Shown one piece after another: positions 1 through 12,800 of a stretch of DNA of 64,000 bases. The first letter of the stretch is position 1. Every line of letters starts with the position of its first letter. The notes beneath the pieces are model-generated. The model saw only the letters and a list, made by a program, of their open reading frames with translations. It was not told the DNA's origin and ran no database searches. Both the position numbers and the translations under genes were made by a program. Origin of the DNA: Turritopsis dohrnii (lineage: Eukaryota > Cnidaria > Hydrozoa > Anthoathecata > Oceaniidae). The stretch covers positions 596,301 through 660,300 of the forward strand of contig BQMF02000219.1 of NCBI GenBank assembly GCA_027922465.2, given 5' to 3'.

Positions 1-114
1 AATTGTAGTTTTTATTTTATGGGTGCCAAGTTATATAACGAACTTCCATTAGACATTCAAAAGTCTCACACTTTCCATGATTATAAAAGAAAAATCATAT
101 TGCATAAGTTTTAA
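1..114 (+). pseudogene. C-terminal tail of a LINE reverse-transcriptase ORF
   Basis: The frame starting at base 1 is open to a TAA at 112-114. It reads a block of the form GAKLYNELPLDIQKS followed by a basic end. This block (G-x-K-L-W/Y-N-x-L-P) is the usual extreme C-terminus of CR1/L2/jockey-type LINE polyproteins, after the RT domain. The rest of the element lies left of the window, so whether it is intact cannot be judged. The hydrophobic open frame just downstream (163-477) resembles no part of such an element and is probably chance. Confidence 0.7.
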
Positions 115-1668
115 TTTTCAACCATTTTAGGACTTTTTAGTTATCTGCTTTATATTTATATTTTGATGCTAGGTACTTGGATTCAAGCTTCTTTTCAGAT
201 GTGTTTTATACTTTGTTACTCGATCGTGGCTCGATATTTTTCTCTTGCTCACTTTTTGCCTCATTTTTCATTCCTAATCCATTATCTATTTATTTATTTA
301 TTTTTTTTGCTTTTAGATAATATGTACAGAAGTTTTTCATTATTTTCATTATCTTTTTCATTATTTAAAATTTTATGTTGCAGCACCTGTATTGATAGCA
401 TTATTTTTACTGAAACGATTACCCTGTGTAAATACTTAGAAATAGTATTATCTATCTTAACTAGAATCTCAGCATAAATTACAGCTCAGTTAAATATCTA
501 ATTGTATATAAACATTGATACAAAAGTTGTAAGGACATTACCCTAAGAGTTTTTTCACTCTATGTCTCCATATATAATTTGCCCCTATAATGTTAGAAAT
601 TGATCACTCTTTCAATAACTGTTTTATAATAATAACAACAATAACAATAATGATTTAGTTGTGGGAATTGTATTCGGAAGCTATTATGAATAGCAAGAAT
701 ACTTTTACTTTCAAAGTACTTCTTTACCACAAGTTTGAGAATTTTCTTTTTCTTTTGGGAAAAGATTGAGATAATGAGCTTTCACACAGTGAAAATATCT
801 TGTCAAAAACGTTTCTGGGTGTGCAGATATCCTTTCTTAAATTTCGGGACCCAGTTTCTGCAGCACACCCTGTATATGTCATGGTATTTTCATTAGCAGA
901 TACCAGGGTTATTGTTTTAAAAAATCTTTTTTAGCCACCATGGACATATATATAACTCCCAAGTAAAAATTTATCTCAACAACCACTTCTGTATTATTAC
1001 TTCTAAATTAACTTAACTTTGACGGCCTGGAACATATTGGAAACTCTTTCATTCTGTGACTCAGTTGTATTTTTATTGATGTTTGCATTGCCGTTCTTAC
1101 AAGTTGTCATCTTCAGGAAGAATGTTGATAGAAGGAGAAGTACAATAGGTAACTGCTGTTTATGACTATGTAGACTGTTCTGATGAATAACTATCTTCTA
1201 GTTGAAAAATCAGACATTTGTTGGAAACTTCCATGACTTGCATAAAATTGAGACTTTCACTTCACCTGATGCCTTAAATCTTTTTTCTTTGTTCAAAACT
1301 AATGATCTCAATTGGATGACAGTTAATATCTTTGACTTCATAATTTAGCTAAGCAGTAAGAGATGTTAGATAAAAGCAATGTTTACAAAGAAGTTTCTAG
1401 TCCTCTGCTTACATATTGGAACTGTTTAGAAACCCTCATTCACTATTTACTTATACATATATATATATATATATATATGCATATGAACAATTAAAAACAC
1501 ATCTCTTCACAAATTTTCGATATCTTACATATCTTTATCAAGTTAAAAATGATACAAATGTTGAACGTTTATATAGAGAAAAAAATTAAAAATTAAAATT
1601 AATTAGGTTAGGTTTGAATAAAGATCGTGATCAATTAAGTTAAAAATGTGCATGTAGTTAAAATGATA
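115..1668. other. Non-coding stretch with simple repeats
   Basis: I see no exon pair or domain here. An (AT)n run lies at about 1456-1478. A CACCCTGTATA motif near 866 resembles a mariner-type terminus but has no partner, so I do not call an element. Confidence 0.5.
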
Positions 1669-1740
1669 TAAAGGACTCAAGAGTGTGACGGCGCAAAGGA
1701 GTGTATAAAACAATGCGCCGTCACACTCTTGAGTCCTTTA
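1669..1740. repeat. Perfect 27-bp inverted repeat with 18-nt loop
   Basis: Bases 1669-1695 are the exact reverse complement of 1714-1740, separated by 18 bases. The arms are GC-richer than their surroundings (core GTGTGACGGCGC). A transcript from either strand would fold into a long, perfectly paired hairpin. It could be a tiny MITE remnant, a small-RNA precursor, or a palindrome made by a repair event. I see no target-site duplication at its edges. Confidence 0.85.
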
Positions 1741-1889
1741 AAATTGCGGTTCTGTTGATACCAAATTTACTAAGTTAACAATTTTTTCTGGGTTCATCCC
1801 GTTTTCATGCTAATTTGACTACACTACCAGTCTATATTTGTATGTGGCACAGAGAGCCACTGTATATGTAAGATGCTATCAAGATGCTA
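1741..1889. other. Spacer between the hairpin and the LINE remnant
   Basis: This is the short spacer next to the 3' end of the minus-strand LINE. It carries a small duplication of AAGATGCTATC near 1871-1891. No poly-A or microsatellite tail that would mark the exact LINE end is visible. Confidence 0.4.
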
Positions 1890-4800
1890 TCAAGTTCTTG
1901 TTGGAAAAGAGAAGACGAAGCATTTCGATGTGAGGTAGGAAGATTCTCCTATAACTTTGCTGCAATGTAAGAAACAGTTTGTGAACGGTGTTATGCCGTT
2001 TAAGGGGATTAAATATCCGCAGATTATTGTGTCTTTAAATACAAAAACATCATTCATGTAGGAGGGATTCAGACCATGTTTGGTCTTAAAAACCTCCTTC
2101 AGTAATAACCTACAAAATGTGTCATGAATGCTGAATATGTTATTTCCTTTAGACGTATCACACAAAAGCCTATTTGCCCTATCATGGATGGTATCAATTT
2201 TATGCAATAAGCATCTACTTGAAAAACCCCGTATAAGTGGGAAATAATTGAAATTACGAAAAAGAAACAAATTGGAAACAATACGATGTTTATATGTACA
2301 TAAATAAGCTGATAAACGTTTCAGTGCATTGATCTTGACATTAGCCTTCTTGCACAGGGGGAGAACATGCTCATTGAAAGAAAGCTGGTTGTCAAGAACA
2401 ATGCCTAACAACTTTACATGTTGTGACTCCTTCACAATAGTATTTCCCAGATTCATAGTAAATTATATACAGTCTTTGCTTTTCCAAGAATGAGCAGTTT
2501 ACATTTATCAGCATTTAACTGAAGCCCATTATTGGAAAACCAAGTACCGACTGTTGCGAAAGATTTCCGCAAATGAAACTTAATGTCCTCAAATTTCTTT
2601 CCGGATGTGTAGAGTGTATTATCATCCGTGAAGTTGCATACACCAGTTCTCTCATTAAAAATAAACATGAGATTTTTGATAAAAATATTAAACAAGGGCC
2701 CAAGAATGGATCCTTGTCGTATACCACTTATAATCTCCTGCCACATGCTATAAAAAGCATTGATTTCCACTCTTTGAGATCTACCACTGAGATAACTATA
2801 TTTATGAGACAGAGAGCCTTCCTGGAAAAACCATAAGCATGTAGTTTTGCTATTGATAGATTATGATTAATGCAGTCAAATGCTTTACTCAAACCCATTA
2901 ATAACGATCCTACAGCATTTTCCTTGTCGAGATCTTTATGCCATGATTCCAACATGTGAAGTAAAACCTGTTGGCTGCTATAGCCTTTACGAAAACTTGA
3001 TAAGAGAGGAGAGAGTTTACCATCCATAAAAATACGTATTGATCATTTATAATATACATTCAAATATTTAAGATGCACTGCTCAATTTACTGACAAGCCT
3101 ATAGTTTTTTTTGCGAGAACGAGCTCCATTCTTATACAGAGGGCAAATATCGGCGAATTTCATCCATTCAGGAAAGGTTTCGTCATTAATACATTTCGAG
3201 AATAACTTGTTAAAATGCTCTGCATACACGTCAGCATTATTTTTTCAAAGATTTCGCTGGAATTTCACCATTAGGACCATATTTATTTTCCTTCAAAGCG
3301 TTGATATACTTTTTCATGTTATCCAAGGAAATTGACTCAAAGCACATTTTCATAATGGATTGAATATTTTGCTGTATCCATTCTTTACACGGATGTTGTT
3401 GGTATGATTTGATGATGCTGTCAATATCTTCAAGTTCATTGGCATGATCATGAGTTATGTTGATGCTGAGAGATTTTGTGATATTAACAAAATATTCATT
3501 CATAAGATTGGCTATCTTTTCTTTATGACGTAGTACCTCGTTATCTTCCACCAGAACTTGAACTGTATCCGTAACGCATTTATCGTTGAATATTGGTTTC
3601 ACCATTTTCTAAAAGCGCTTGTTATCGAAGATGAATGATGAATAGTATTCTCTTCTTGTTTCTCTCACAATTCTAACACATTTCTTTCTTTGCTGTCTTA
3701 GTTTCTCCCAGTTCTGACTAGTGGGATACTTGTTGTATCGTAACTTATCGTAAACAGAATTATTTACAACGAGTGATGCAAGGTCTTCATTAAACTGATT
3801 TTCATCGAGATTTTTATAGTAATGATATTTTATAGCTTTAGCTTCTTTCTTTGGTATCTGCACATTTAAAAATAATTGGTGTTGTAAATGCCAATAACAA
3901 CAACAGCATTTGATTTGGTTTTACTTTTCAAAACAACATATTGAACGGCTACAAAACATTATAAAAATTATATTATATACATATACTGAACAAGATGCAA
4001 ACAGATAATACATGAACAAGGAAAATTACTTACTAAAGATACAGTGAACAAAGGCTGGGAAGCCACACAAGTCACACCACAGCACACTTGACAGACATGT
4101 ACACAAATGACAACTGGCAATTACCTTACATTTATACATGGCAAGTACACAACATGGTTACCATTTTGACATACATGACACAACAAAGTACATTTTACAC
4201 ACCAATATTGAACATGAATAAGTTACAAAATATTAACAAAATCATAGTAAATACCTAAACAAAAAAAAAAGACTAAGACAAAGCATCCTGAGCCGAAGCC
4301 TGCTGCCTAACTGTGCCTCAGCTGCCACAGGCGTACATAGATAGTTTGTTCCGACATGTATTATTGTGTGGTTTGGATTATTAGTTTTCAGTGATGGACT
4401 CTGTTTTTGCGCCTGGTAGAGACTTAACTATAACTTTTTGTTTGTTAGTAAGTTTTTCTTCAATCTTCCGTTCTTTGACGTATTTTATCATGCTATTGCC
4501 AAAAAGTCAAAGGTTTGCGAATTTCACCATACTCAACAAGTTTCTCTTATCGATCCCTCAATGGTTTCGTATGTCCACGTAAATTTTTAAATTTACTATT
4601 TTGTTCGCAACGGATCTTCTTCAATTGCTCAGTAATTGATGACTTTTCATTTTGATTTTTCAAAGCATTTTTATACTGCGAGTGTTTCTCTTGTTGTGAT
4701 GCAGGGAAAGATGATAGTTGATCATCAACTGATATTCTTTTATGATGTTTTTCATTCATGATTAAATCGTTGTTTCCACAACTTTCACACTGAGTGGACT

Positions 4801-5400
4801 TGTGGAAGTCCGAAGAATTCAGAGTAAAGTCATTTTCTAAACAGTACTTATTGGTCCCATGGGATATATCATCTGCATTCTTGTTCATATTTTTTGAATT
4901 TATAATTTTGTTAACGTCATGAGAAAGTTTTACTCCTGTCATGCAACGTTAATTTTGTTGCTTGTTTATGCAGTCTACTAAAACTTCCAAAAAAACCAGT
5001 TAAATCCCTTAATTGACTTTTCAGGAAATTGTTATTGTCCTGCAGCATTCTCAGTCGTTGTTCCGATACGTTTTTCCTCTCACTAAATTCTTTCCATTCC
5101 TTTACAAGTAGTCTTACCTACGACAAAATACTTTCTCACAAAGAATTTTCACGTTTCTCCATTAATATTTTCCATACTTCAGGAATATTATCAGGATCAG
5201 CAGTATAACAATTATGACACGATCTCAGATCAATTTCAATATCTTTGACAAGCGCGATAACCTCTGCATTAAAACATAAAAATGCTCATTCTCATTTTCT
5301 TCTACGGAATACGGCTGCACATCCACCATGTTTCTTTGTTCAAACAATAATTTCATTGGAGTCTTCTAGGAAACTGTTTCCAAAGCAAGCTTGTGTTTTC
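1890..5400 (-). pseudogene. Decayed CR1-like LINE (ORF1 esterase-like, then RT)
   Basis: Read on the minus strand from about 5400 down to 1890, broken frames give the order of a CR1/L2-type LINE. A coiled-coil-rich ORF1 piece (about 5110-4550) is followed by a segment with VIVKSLPGAKTESI and, about 20 residues on, IIHVGTN (4440-4330). That pair matches the SGNH/esterase-like domain found in ORF1 of some CR1 elements. After about 450 bases of unrelated sequence come the linker (3863-3240) and RT blocks: SKAFDCINHN (near 2870), GIRQGSILGPL (near 2705) and FTDDNTLY, the catalytic DD motif (near 2620). The C-terminal region runs to 1890. At least four frame breaks and an insertion make it inactive. 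Confidence 0.8.
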
Positions 5401-6870
5401 TTCAACAACATTATAATAAAAATAACAAAGATACTACAAGGTCAGATCAGTAACCGAATTCAAAAGTGATTATATTCCAGACAACTTGAAGACAAATCAA
5501 GTCAATCTAAGAAGAACTGCTGCTATGAAATATATTGTACATACATGGAATATAAATATGGCTTTTTTGGCAGTATATTGTTAACAAAAATCTTGGCTTG
5601 ACATAAAACTGTTAGGTTATGTGAGTCGTTACGATATTTGTGGAATCAATGCATTTATTTAGGAAAGAATAGAATAGCTAACAAGATTGACAAATGATTA
5701 GAAGAGAAACTTGAGACGAGTGTGGCTGTTGTACTGAAGCTGATTAGTAATATTTTTGATCAAGTTGTTTGCAGATAACTGGTATTCAATAACTGCCATG
5801 AGAATGATACCATGTAGCACAATATTAAGTTTTCATGGATGGTCACATATCTGGATAGAAGTTGAAGCCATTTGTTTGAATTTTCTATATTTCATTATAT
5901 TTCACTTCTAGGTATGTCTGGCAGAATTTTCAAGAAACTTAAAACATTTGATAAGTATGTATTTATGTTATCAAATACAAAAATAATTCAGGCATGAAGA
6001 CAAGTTTTTGAATTTTTCTCTGACATTCTGTCTTGTACCCAAGTATCAGAATGGTCTTCACTGGTTCAGAGATTTCACAATATTTTTCTAGTTTGACATT
6101 AACTCAAAAAGAGACCAGGATTCAGTGGGTTGTAGATGAACTCAAAGCATGGTATAATAAATTATTTATTAAGTTTTTTAATATTTATAATCAATAAACT
6201 GCTATTTTTTGAACTACTTCAACCATTGAACTTATAACTACATCATTATGCTGTCATGTTTTTGTCTTTTAGTGAAATCATTGATCTACATATAGAAATT
6301 GATAATCATGGTGTTGCTTCCAAGATGGCTGAAGCAGTTAGTTATCTGTGTTCTTTATGCCTGTCAATCAATTGAATTAAAACTGGTGTTATTTCAAAAA
6401 CCATACTTAAATGTGAAAAAAGGACAAATTCATAACCAATTTTTACAGGAATGTTTGATTTCTTTAGCATGTGTGTTTGGTATTTCAGTGTTCTCATGAC
6501 AATATTTTTCTAGCTCGTCTGTTGACTTCAATTGTTTAAAGTGAACACATGTAAAGAAGAAGGAAAAAAGCTTGAAACATAAAGTGGATGAATGATGTGA
6601 AATTATTAAGATTGTAGATGTAGATGTTTAAAATGAACTGTACCTAGTTCTTTCGAATTATGAATCAAATCATTTCAATCAACATTATAATTTTCATTTT
6701 TTATGGTCAATGTCCTGTTGTAATTTCGATGCAAAACAGAAATAAATATTGGTTTTGAGTATGAAATTTTCTTTTAACAGCGAAATTGACTGAATATTAA
6801 CAGTTTTTATTTTCAGTTTGATAAATAACACATTGTTCAAACTGTTTAGGTATTCACTTTATTCTGGCAC
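5401..6870 (+). other. Spacer with a possible small unrecognised gene
   Basis: Two plus-strand coding-like pieces occur: 5987-6087, and 6080-6156 joined to 6274-6375. The second pair has consistent phase across an intron of 117 bases and ends at a TGA (6373-6375); an AATAAA follows near 6740. A start at ATG 5914 would need introns of 37 and 28 bases, which are implausibly short, so I do not call a complete gene. The peptide (with VVDELKACEIIDLHIEID) matches no family I know. It could be an old gene fragment or chance. Confidence 0.3.
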
Positions 6871-9800
6871 ATGATATGTTATGACATCTCATTTATATGG
6901 TTACGGTCAGATTTCCTGATGCAAAGTGATGACAAAGAGCTGATAAAATATCCTTTGTGTGTAAGTCTTTATGTAACCTGAAGAGATATGGAACTTGGTG
7001 TTGTAATCTCACAAATATTTTCTTTGTGTAGCTTACGCCTCAATACTCGGCAAGCGTCTCACATGAAATTGAACTGGTTTCTATTTTGAATGCAAAGCAA
7101 AATCTTGACCATGTAAGCCGAAGTAATCGTCAATAAAAATGAAAATAAAAGATAAATGAAGATGAAAATATTGTAACATGTTAATTTTGTCTTGTAGTTG
7201 ACCAGTTATCAGTCTGTTATGAAGAGGTATGACACATGACAATCAACAACATTACCATACATCCAAACCATTAACACCATTATTTTGTCATCTCTTAGTC
7301 ATCATGGTTAATATATATATTAATTTTCTTTTACTGTTATAGGGATGCAAAGATGATTTCAACTTGCAAGATCAGCAAAAAGTTGCCTAACCCTCGCCAT
7401 TGCATTATAAGTCTCATTAATGATCATCTTCAGGTCCATGTTTACTTCTCTTGTAGTTTGTGTATTGAAGAAAGTTTATTAAACTTTTCATCAATGATAA
7501 ACTTCAAGTTTTTTATTGTTTCTTTAGATGTCAAGAGATGGGAAAAACCTGACTTCTATTTCAGTAATCACCTTTTTATGTTTTACTATAACACTGCCCT
7601 ATGTAAACTAATTCCATTGCATTTTTTGACATAATGTGAATCAAACTTGGTGGATTATCTAAATGTCCCATAAAGTCCCTTCATGATATGCCTAACGTAT
7701 TTATTAAATATAAGGTATTTTGGGCTGTTTTGAATTTTCAAGGAAAATTTTATCTGAGACATTTTCTTAAATTCTTACCAAAGAAGATTTTTCATTCATT
7801 TGAAACTTTCTGCATTGTTGTTTAATCAACTTTTATCTGCTGCTGCTGTAGACACTTTTACCCCCAACGGGAATCTCGCATTATAGCTAATTTAGATGTA
7901 TTCCTGCATGAGCCAACATCATAGTTTTTTCTATCTTATTCAGAATTCAGTTAAAAGCAACCAAAAATGAAATTTTGTTCCTAAACTTGAATAGGTTTAG
8001 TTTCATCATCTTTACTATATCTATTGACAAAAGTAAACAAACTAAGGAAATCTCTTCAAAACATATTTGAAACGTTTTTATTATGATGTATGGTTTAAAG
8101 AAGCAAACCCTACTAAAAAGACGGACAGTCGATATTAGATTTCTTTAATTTTGATGTATTTATGTTGATCTGTGAGATGATAAATTTGTGTGTTCATATA
8201 AATTCTGTTATCCCAATCTTTTTGAAATTATTTAGCATTTCAAAGACATACTTGATAGCAGGTATGCTGTTGATCTGAACTTGCATGCAAAACGTTCTTT
8301 TATGTAGAATAAACAAATGTTTTTAATGTATTTTTTCTAACTAGAGTGCTTTGTGCATTGGTCAACTCCATTGTTCCTGATACCTTTACATTGCAAATTC
8401 TTCTAAATGATCGGTTTGTAAAGATATTTACATCTATTATTCATTCATTCGTTCAGGGTATTAATAGTATTCCATAACAATGAAAACATAACCTCTTTTC
8501 GTAGATGGACCATAAATCTGGCTTTCCAAACAATGGCTGAAATGTCTGGCTGTCCATCACCATTCAATGCCAAAGACCTTGTTCAAGTAAGTTCATTATC
8601 TCCATAATCTCCATAAGTAAAGGTTTAAGGTTAGGATTAGGGGTCTCCCCACACGTTGATATGAGTTCAGTTGATTCTTCTTCCCAGGTTGATGCTGAAT
8701 CAGTATGCGCATACTTTACTTTCTTCTTCCTTTCTGGATACAAGTTACGTCAAGCACAAGCTGCGATTCGTAGAACGGTACTCCATTATTTCAAGCCTTT
8801 GGTTATATTCATAGCCAGTTTACTCTTTCTTAGGTGGTGCTATTGATTGTGTTGTTTTATACTGCAGGATATGTTGAAACTTAAATGTTTGAAATATGAA
8901 GAAGTTTTAATGAACCAACAAAACACCCAAGAAATGTAAGGATGTGGTGTTTCTAACAATGTCTTGAGTTCATCGTGGATTTCACATCGAAGATGCTTAA
9001 AGTGACTGACTGCAGCTGTTAATATGTGTTTTAAAAAACTATAGGATATGTTTTTTGATTGTTTTTACTTCCTAACATTCAAAAGTTTACAAACAATTCT
9101 GTAGGAATGAACGTCTTCGACTGGAGATGGCATTATGCAAGGAAGGTAAACGTTTTGTTGCAACATCTTGTTTTCTGAGTAAGCAAAAAAATATTTTAAA
9201 ACCCTAGCGTGATTACTATGCGTCCGCGGCGTTTAGTTCTATTTGACATAATTTCATCAACTTGAAAAGAAAATGCCTAAAGTGTATATTTCTTTCAAAG
9301 TGATTATCCAGGGACCGCGGAGCGAAATTTTAATTGAGGGGGCTGACTAATTAGGCTCAAGAAAATTTCGCGAAATTTCTGGAATGGTTAAAACCATACT
9401 ATTTTTCCTAATTCAGCCCTTTTACTACCCATAAATACAAGTTGCATCGCTGGACTTCATCGAGTTATATAAAAATTGATATTTTTGTTAATAATACGTC
9501 TTGCAGAATGTATGCACTTAGCATAAGGGAATTGAATGGTAAATCGATACTGTCGTTAAAATCTCTTATGTCTAGGATTTCGCAATTTAAAGAAAACATT
9601 TCGCGCCACTTGAATTTTTGCGCGTTTCTTCTGCGCGAAAATTTAAGGCGAGCGAAAATTAAGGAAATAAAGGTATATTAATTTTACGTCAAGCTTTTTG
9701 AAAAAACTTTTATTATGTTAAAAATAAAGAATTATTATTTACGAGAAAAACATTAAAGGGGCTTTACCCCTGCGGTCCAAATGCTCTGCGGTCCCTGTTA

Positions 9801-12800
9801 TCTGAAAACTTTTCTCACTTTTCTCACTTTTCTTTCATAACTTAAGAAATTAAAGAATAAAAAAAGTTGTAATGTATTGTTTCACTATTTACATTTGATG
9901 TTGGATATTATTTCAAACCTTATTTGGTGTTCCGATTCAAATTTTAAGTTTGACACCACAAGTAGATAGAAATATAATTTTAAAAAAGGAACAACAAATT
10001 CGTTGAGGATAAAAAATCTGTTCGATCATCGCAATGTTCCAAATGGAAAGTTAAGTATTCGATGATAACAGGGAAAGTAATTTATAAATAAAACTAAATA
10101 AATTCCTGTCGTTCTACCAGTTCTGAAATCTCGAACCGGTGTCGCGGTAAAATAGGACCCGTGGAATTAAGACTCTTGATTCTAGTTTTCCCGGGAAATA
10201 AGAACCTTGCGAGTTTAAATTTACCGGGAAATTAAGAGCGGAAAGTTAAATTAAGACTTCAATGATATTTTGAAATGGAGAGATGATTTCGATGCCAGTT
10301 ATAATTTCCCTGTACACACTCTGTAGAGTCCTAAAGTATATTTGAAATCAGTCAATTTGAATATTTCCTATTGTGAAAATCAAAGACTTTATCTAGTAGA
10401 AAATCTTCATTTTTCTTCTTCATTTTCATTTTTTTTTATAAAATTTTATTCCTTCAAAAGTTCTCACTTCAGATAATCTTTTCAGCGAGATATTATTGTT
10501 ACACCGATTTGAGTAACTTCCATGTAAACACATCCTTCCTAAAGCTTACTGCGCAGACTTCCGTATAACTATTCGCGCTCTAGTTATATGTTGTTGTTAT
10601 ATGTTGTTGTTGTTGTTGTTTTGGTTCAAATTACATTTCTTGAGACAAATTCAATCAGACATTTGCATCCTGACGTTCTTGCTTGGTTTTTTTTGTAGAA
10701 ATCGCTGACATAAGCAGCAACTACGATTTGGAATCATGCAGATCCTGGTTGCGAGATGTAAACGCAGCTCAACAAAAGGTCAAGCTAACAGCTATTGTAT
10801 ATGGTCTATACAATAAGCATAATATTCACTATAAGCACTATTCAAGAGAACATCTTGTTTCTCTATGTTTAGACATGGTCCATGATATCTTCCGCAATGT
10901 GGAGGAAATACGAAGTGGTGACAGTCCCGGTGTAAGAATTCACCAAGACATAAATAACATAAACTTGAGAAAATAGATCAGTGATACTTCTTGTTTTTAT
11001 TTTAGAAATTCTACTGTGAAGGATTTGGTCCAATCTATGATGATTAATTTGGTATGTGTTTCTTCCATGAGATTTTCAGTCACACACGACCCAGGGTTTC
11101 ATCCAGTATGTTCTGCTTGAACACTTCTTTCAATCTTCGCAAATTTCCTGTAGAGCATGTCTGGCGGAGGTTTTTATGAGATGACATGCAAAGAAAACGT
11201 CAGCATGGATAGAAGAATAATCGTCAAGAACAAAACGAATGGTAACAAAATGTAGCACTTTACTATTCCTTTGAAATTTTCAATTCTATTTATTTATCTG
11301 TTAATGCGGACGAGACAGGAAGACTTTCAAAATTAATTGTTTCATATATGAACCAATCGGGAAGGTGCGTTTATTTCTTACTGTTTGCGTAATAGCGACA
11401 ACGCTCATGATAGAACGAAAGTTTGAGAAAATTTATTGTTTACAGATTTTTATCACGATGACAACAAAATGCATGATGGGAAGAAAAGAAGTAAGTTGTT
11501 GCCAAACTAACAAAAGAAAACTGTTCATGACGTCATCGCGAGCTTGAAGTTTATATGTATTTTTCAAAGGAACGGCGCGCCATCTCCTTAAATTATCAAA
11601 ACACGAGAGTCACGAATTAACGCCATCCAACTTTCCAGAGTATACTGTAAGTTTTCTTATTCAGTCTACAGACATCATTAATGAACATGACGCGATACAA
11701 AGCTGATACCAATAGTTGAAACGTATGGGAAAAAGTTTTTTCTTTTTGAACTTTAGTTTTGCTTCAATAATACATTGACTCACGCAAATAACGCCTGCTA
11801 GTAAAATCCCAATCAACTGAAACGAAAAACACAAAAACTCAGCATTTAGCCATCTCCATAATATTTAAGCCATTAGTCAGATATCTCCATAATATTTAAG
11901 TCATTAATCAGATATCTCCATTACATGAAGTATATTTCAAAAAGACTTTTCTCCAATCTATTTCTAGATTTTCATTGAAAGTTTAACTCCCAATAAAACC
12001 TTGAAAGCTGGCTCTCTGTGAGTACATCTCTTACTTTGCGTATTCTACGTCATGAGTACTACTTTCTGATGACGTCGTACAATGACTATAGATCTGTCTA
12101 GTAAGATCTGCTGTTCACTAGCTTGTGACCATATTACTAAATAATATCACGTTCTTTGAACGTTTTTTTAAAGGGAAAACACTAATAGCGTTAGCCTCTA
12201 CAAGGAGTAGATATTCGAAATAAGAGCTTTTCATCACGTTTGTTTCAGATTTCTATACAAGATCTTCCCAGATGACCTGTCGCCATCGCAGCAGTTGTTG
12301 TCAAGAGCGATTCAAAATGGCGAGACAGATACCGTGACTAAACTTGTACGTTTCATCCATCAGCATTCTTCTTGTATGGAAACCTTGTTTTAAATGTTTT
12401 TGTTATTCCTTAGGTCTCGTATTTCCAAACTAAAGTTGATAGATTTCTTAACAGTGGTTTTGGTAACGAAGGCAACACTCCCCTTCATATAGCATGTAAA
12501 CATGGAAAAGTTCACATTGCTCTTTACCTGCTGGAACAAAATGCTGCTATAAATGCACAGAATCGTGTTGGTAGCACACCTTTGCTGCTTGCTGCTGAGA
12601 ATGGTCACAGAGAGGTGTGCAAGGTGAGATATTGGATATGCTGCATGAACTGTTTTCTTCTTATCATGATGGAGGTTTTTTGTTGAACTTTGAAAACTGT
12701 CTGTGTCACTTTTCTTTCTTTTTGTTATTTCGAATTTTTTATTTGGGAGGCAGTAAAACCGATATTAGATCCCAATTTGTAATTTGATGTCAATTTGCAG

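Noticed and set aside
163..477. 104-codon hydrophobic frame as a membrane protein gene
   Set aside because: AT-rich low-complexity sequence, no motif and no splice or start context.
5914..6375. Complete three-intron gene starting at ATG 5914
   Set aside because: It would need introns of 37 and 28 bases, too short for animal splicing.
11006..11051. Extra ankyrin-gene exon (reading NSTVKDLVQSMMINL)
   Set aside because: It needs a preceding exon ending two bases into a codon, and none exists. Exons 10699-10931 and 11154-11241 join directly in phase.
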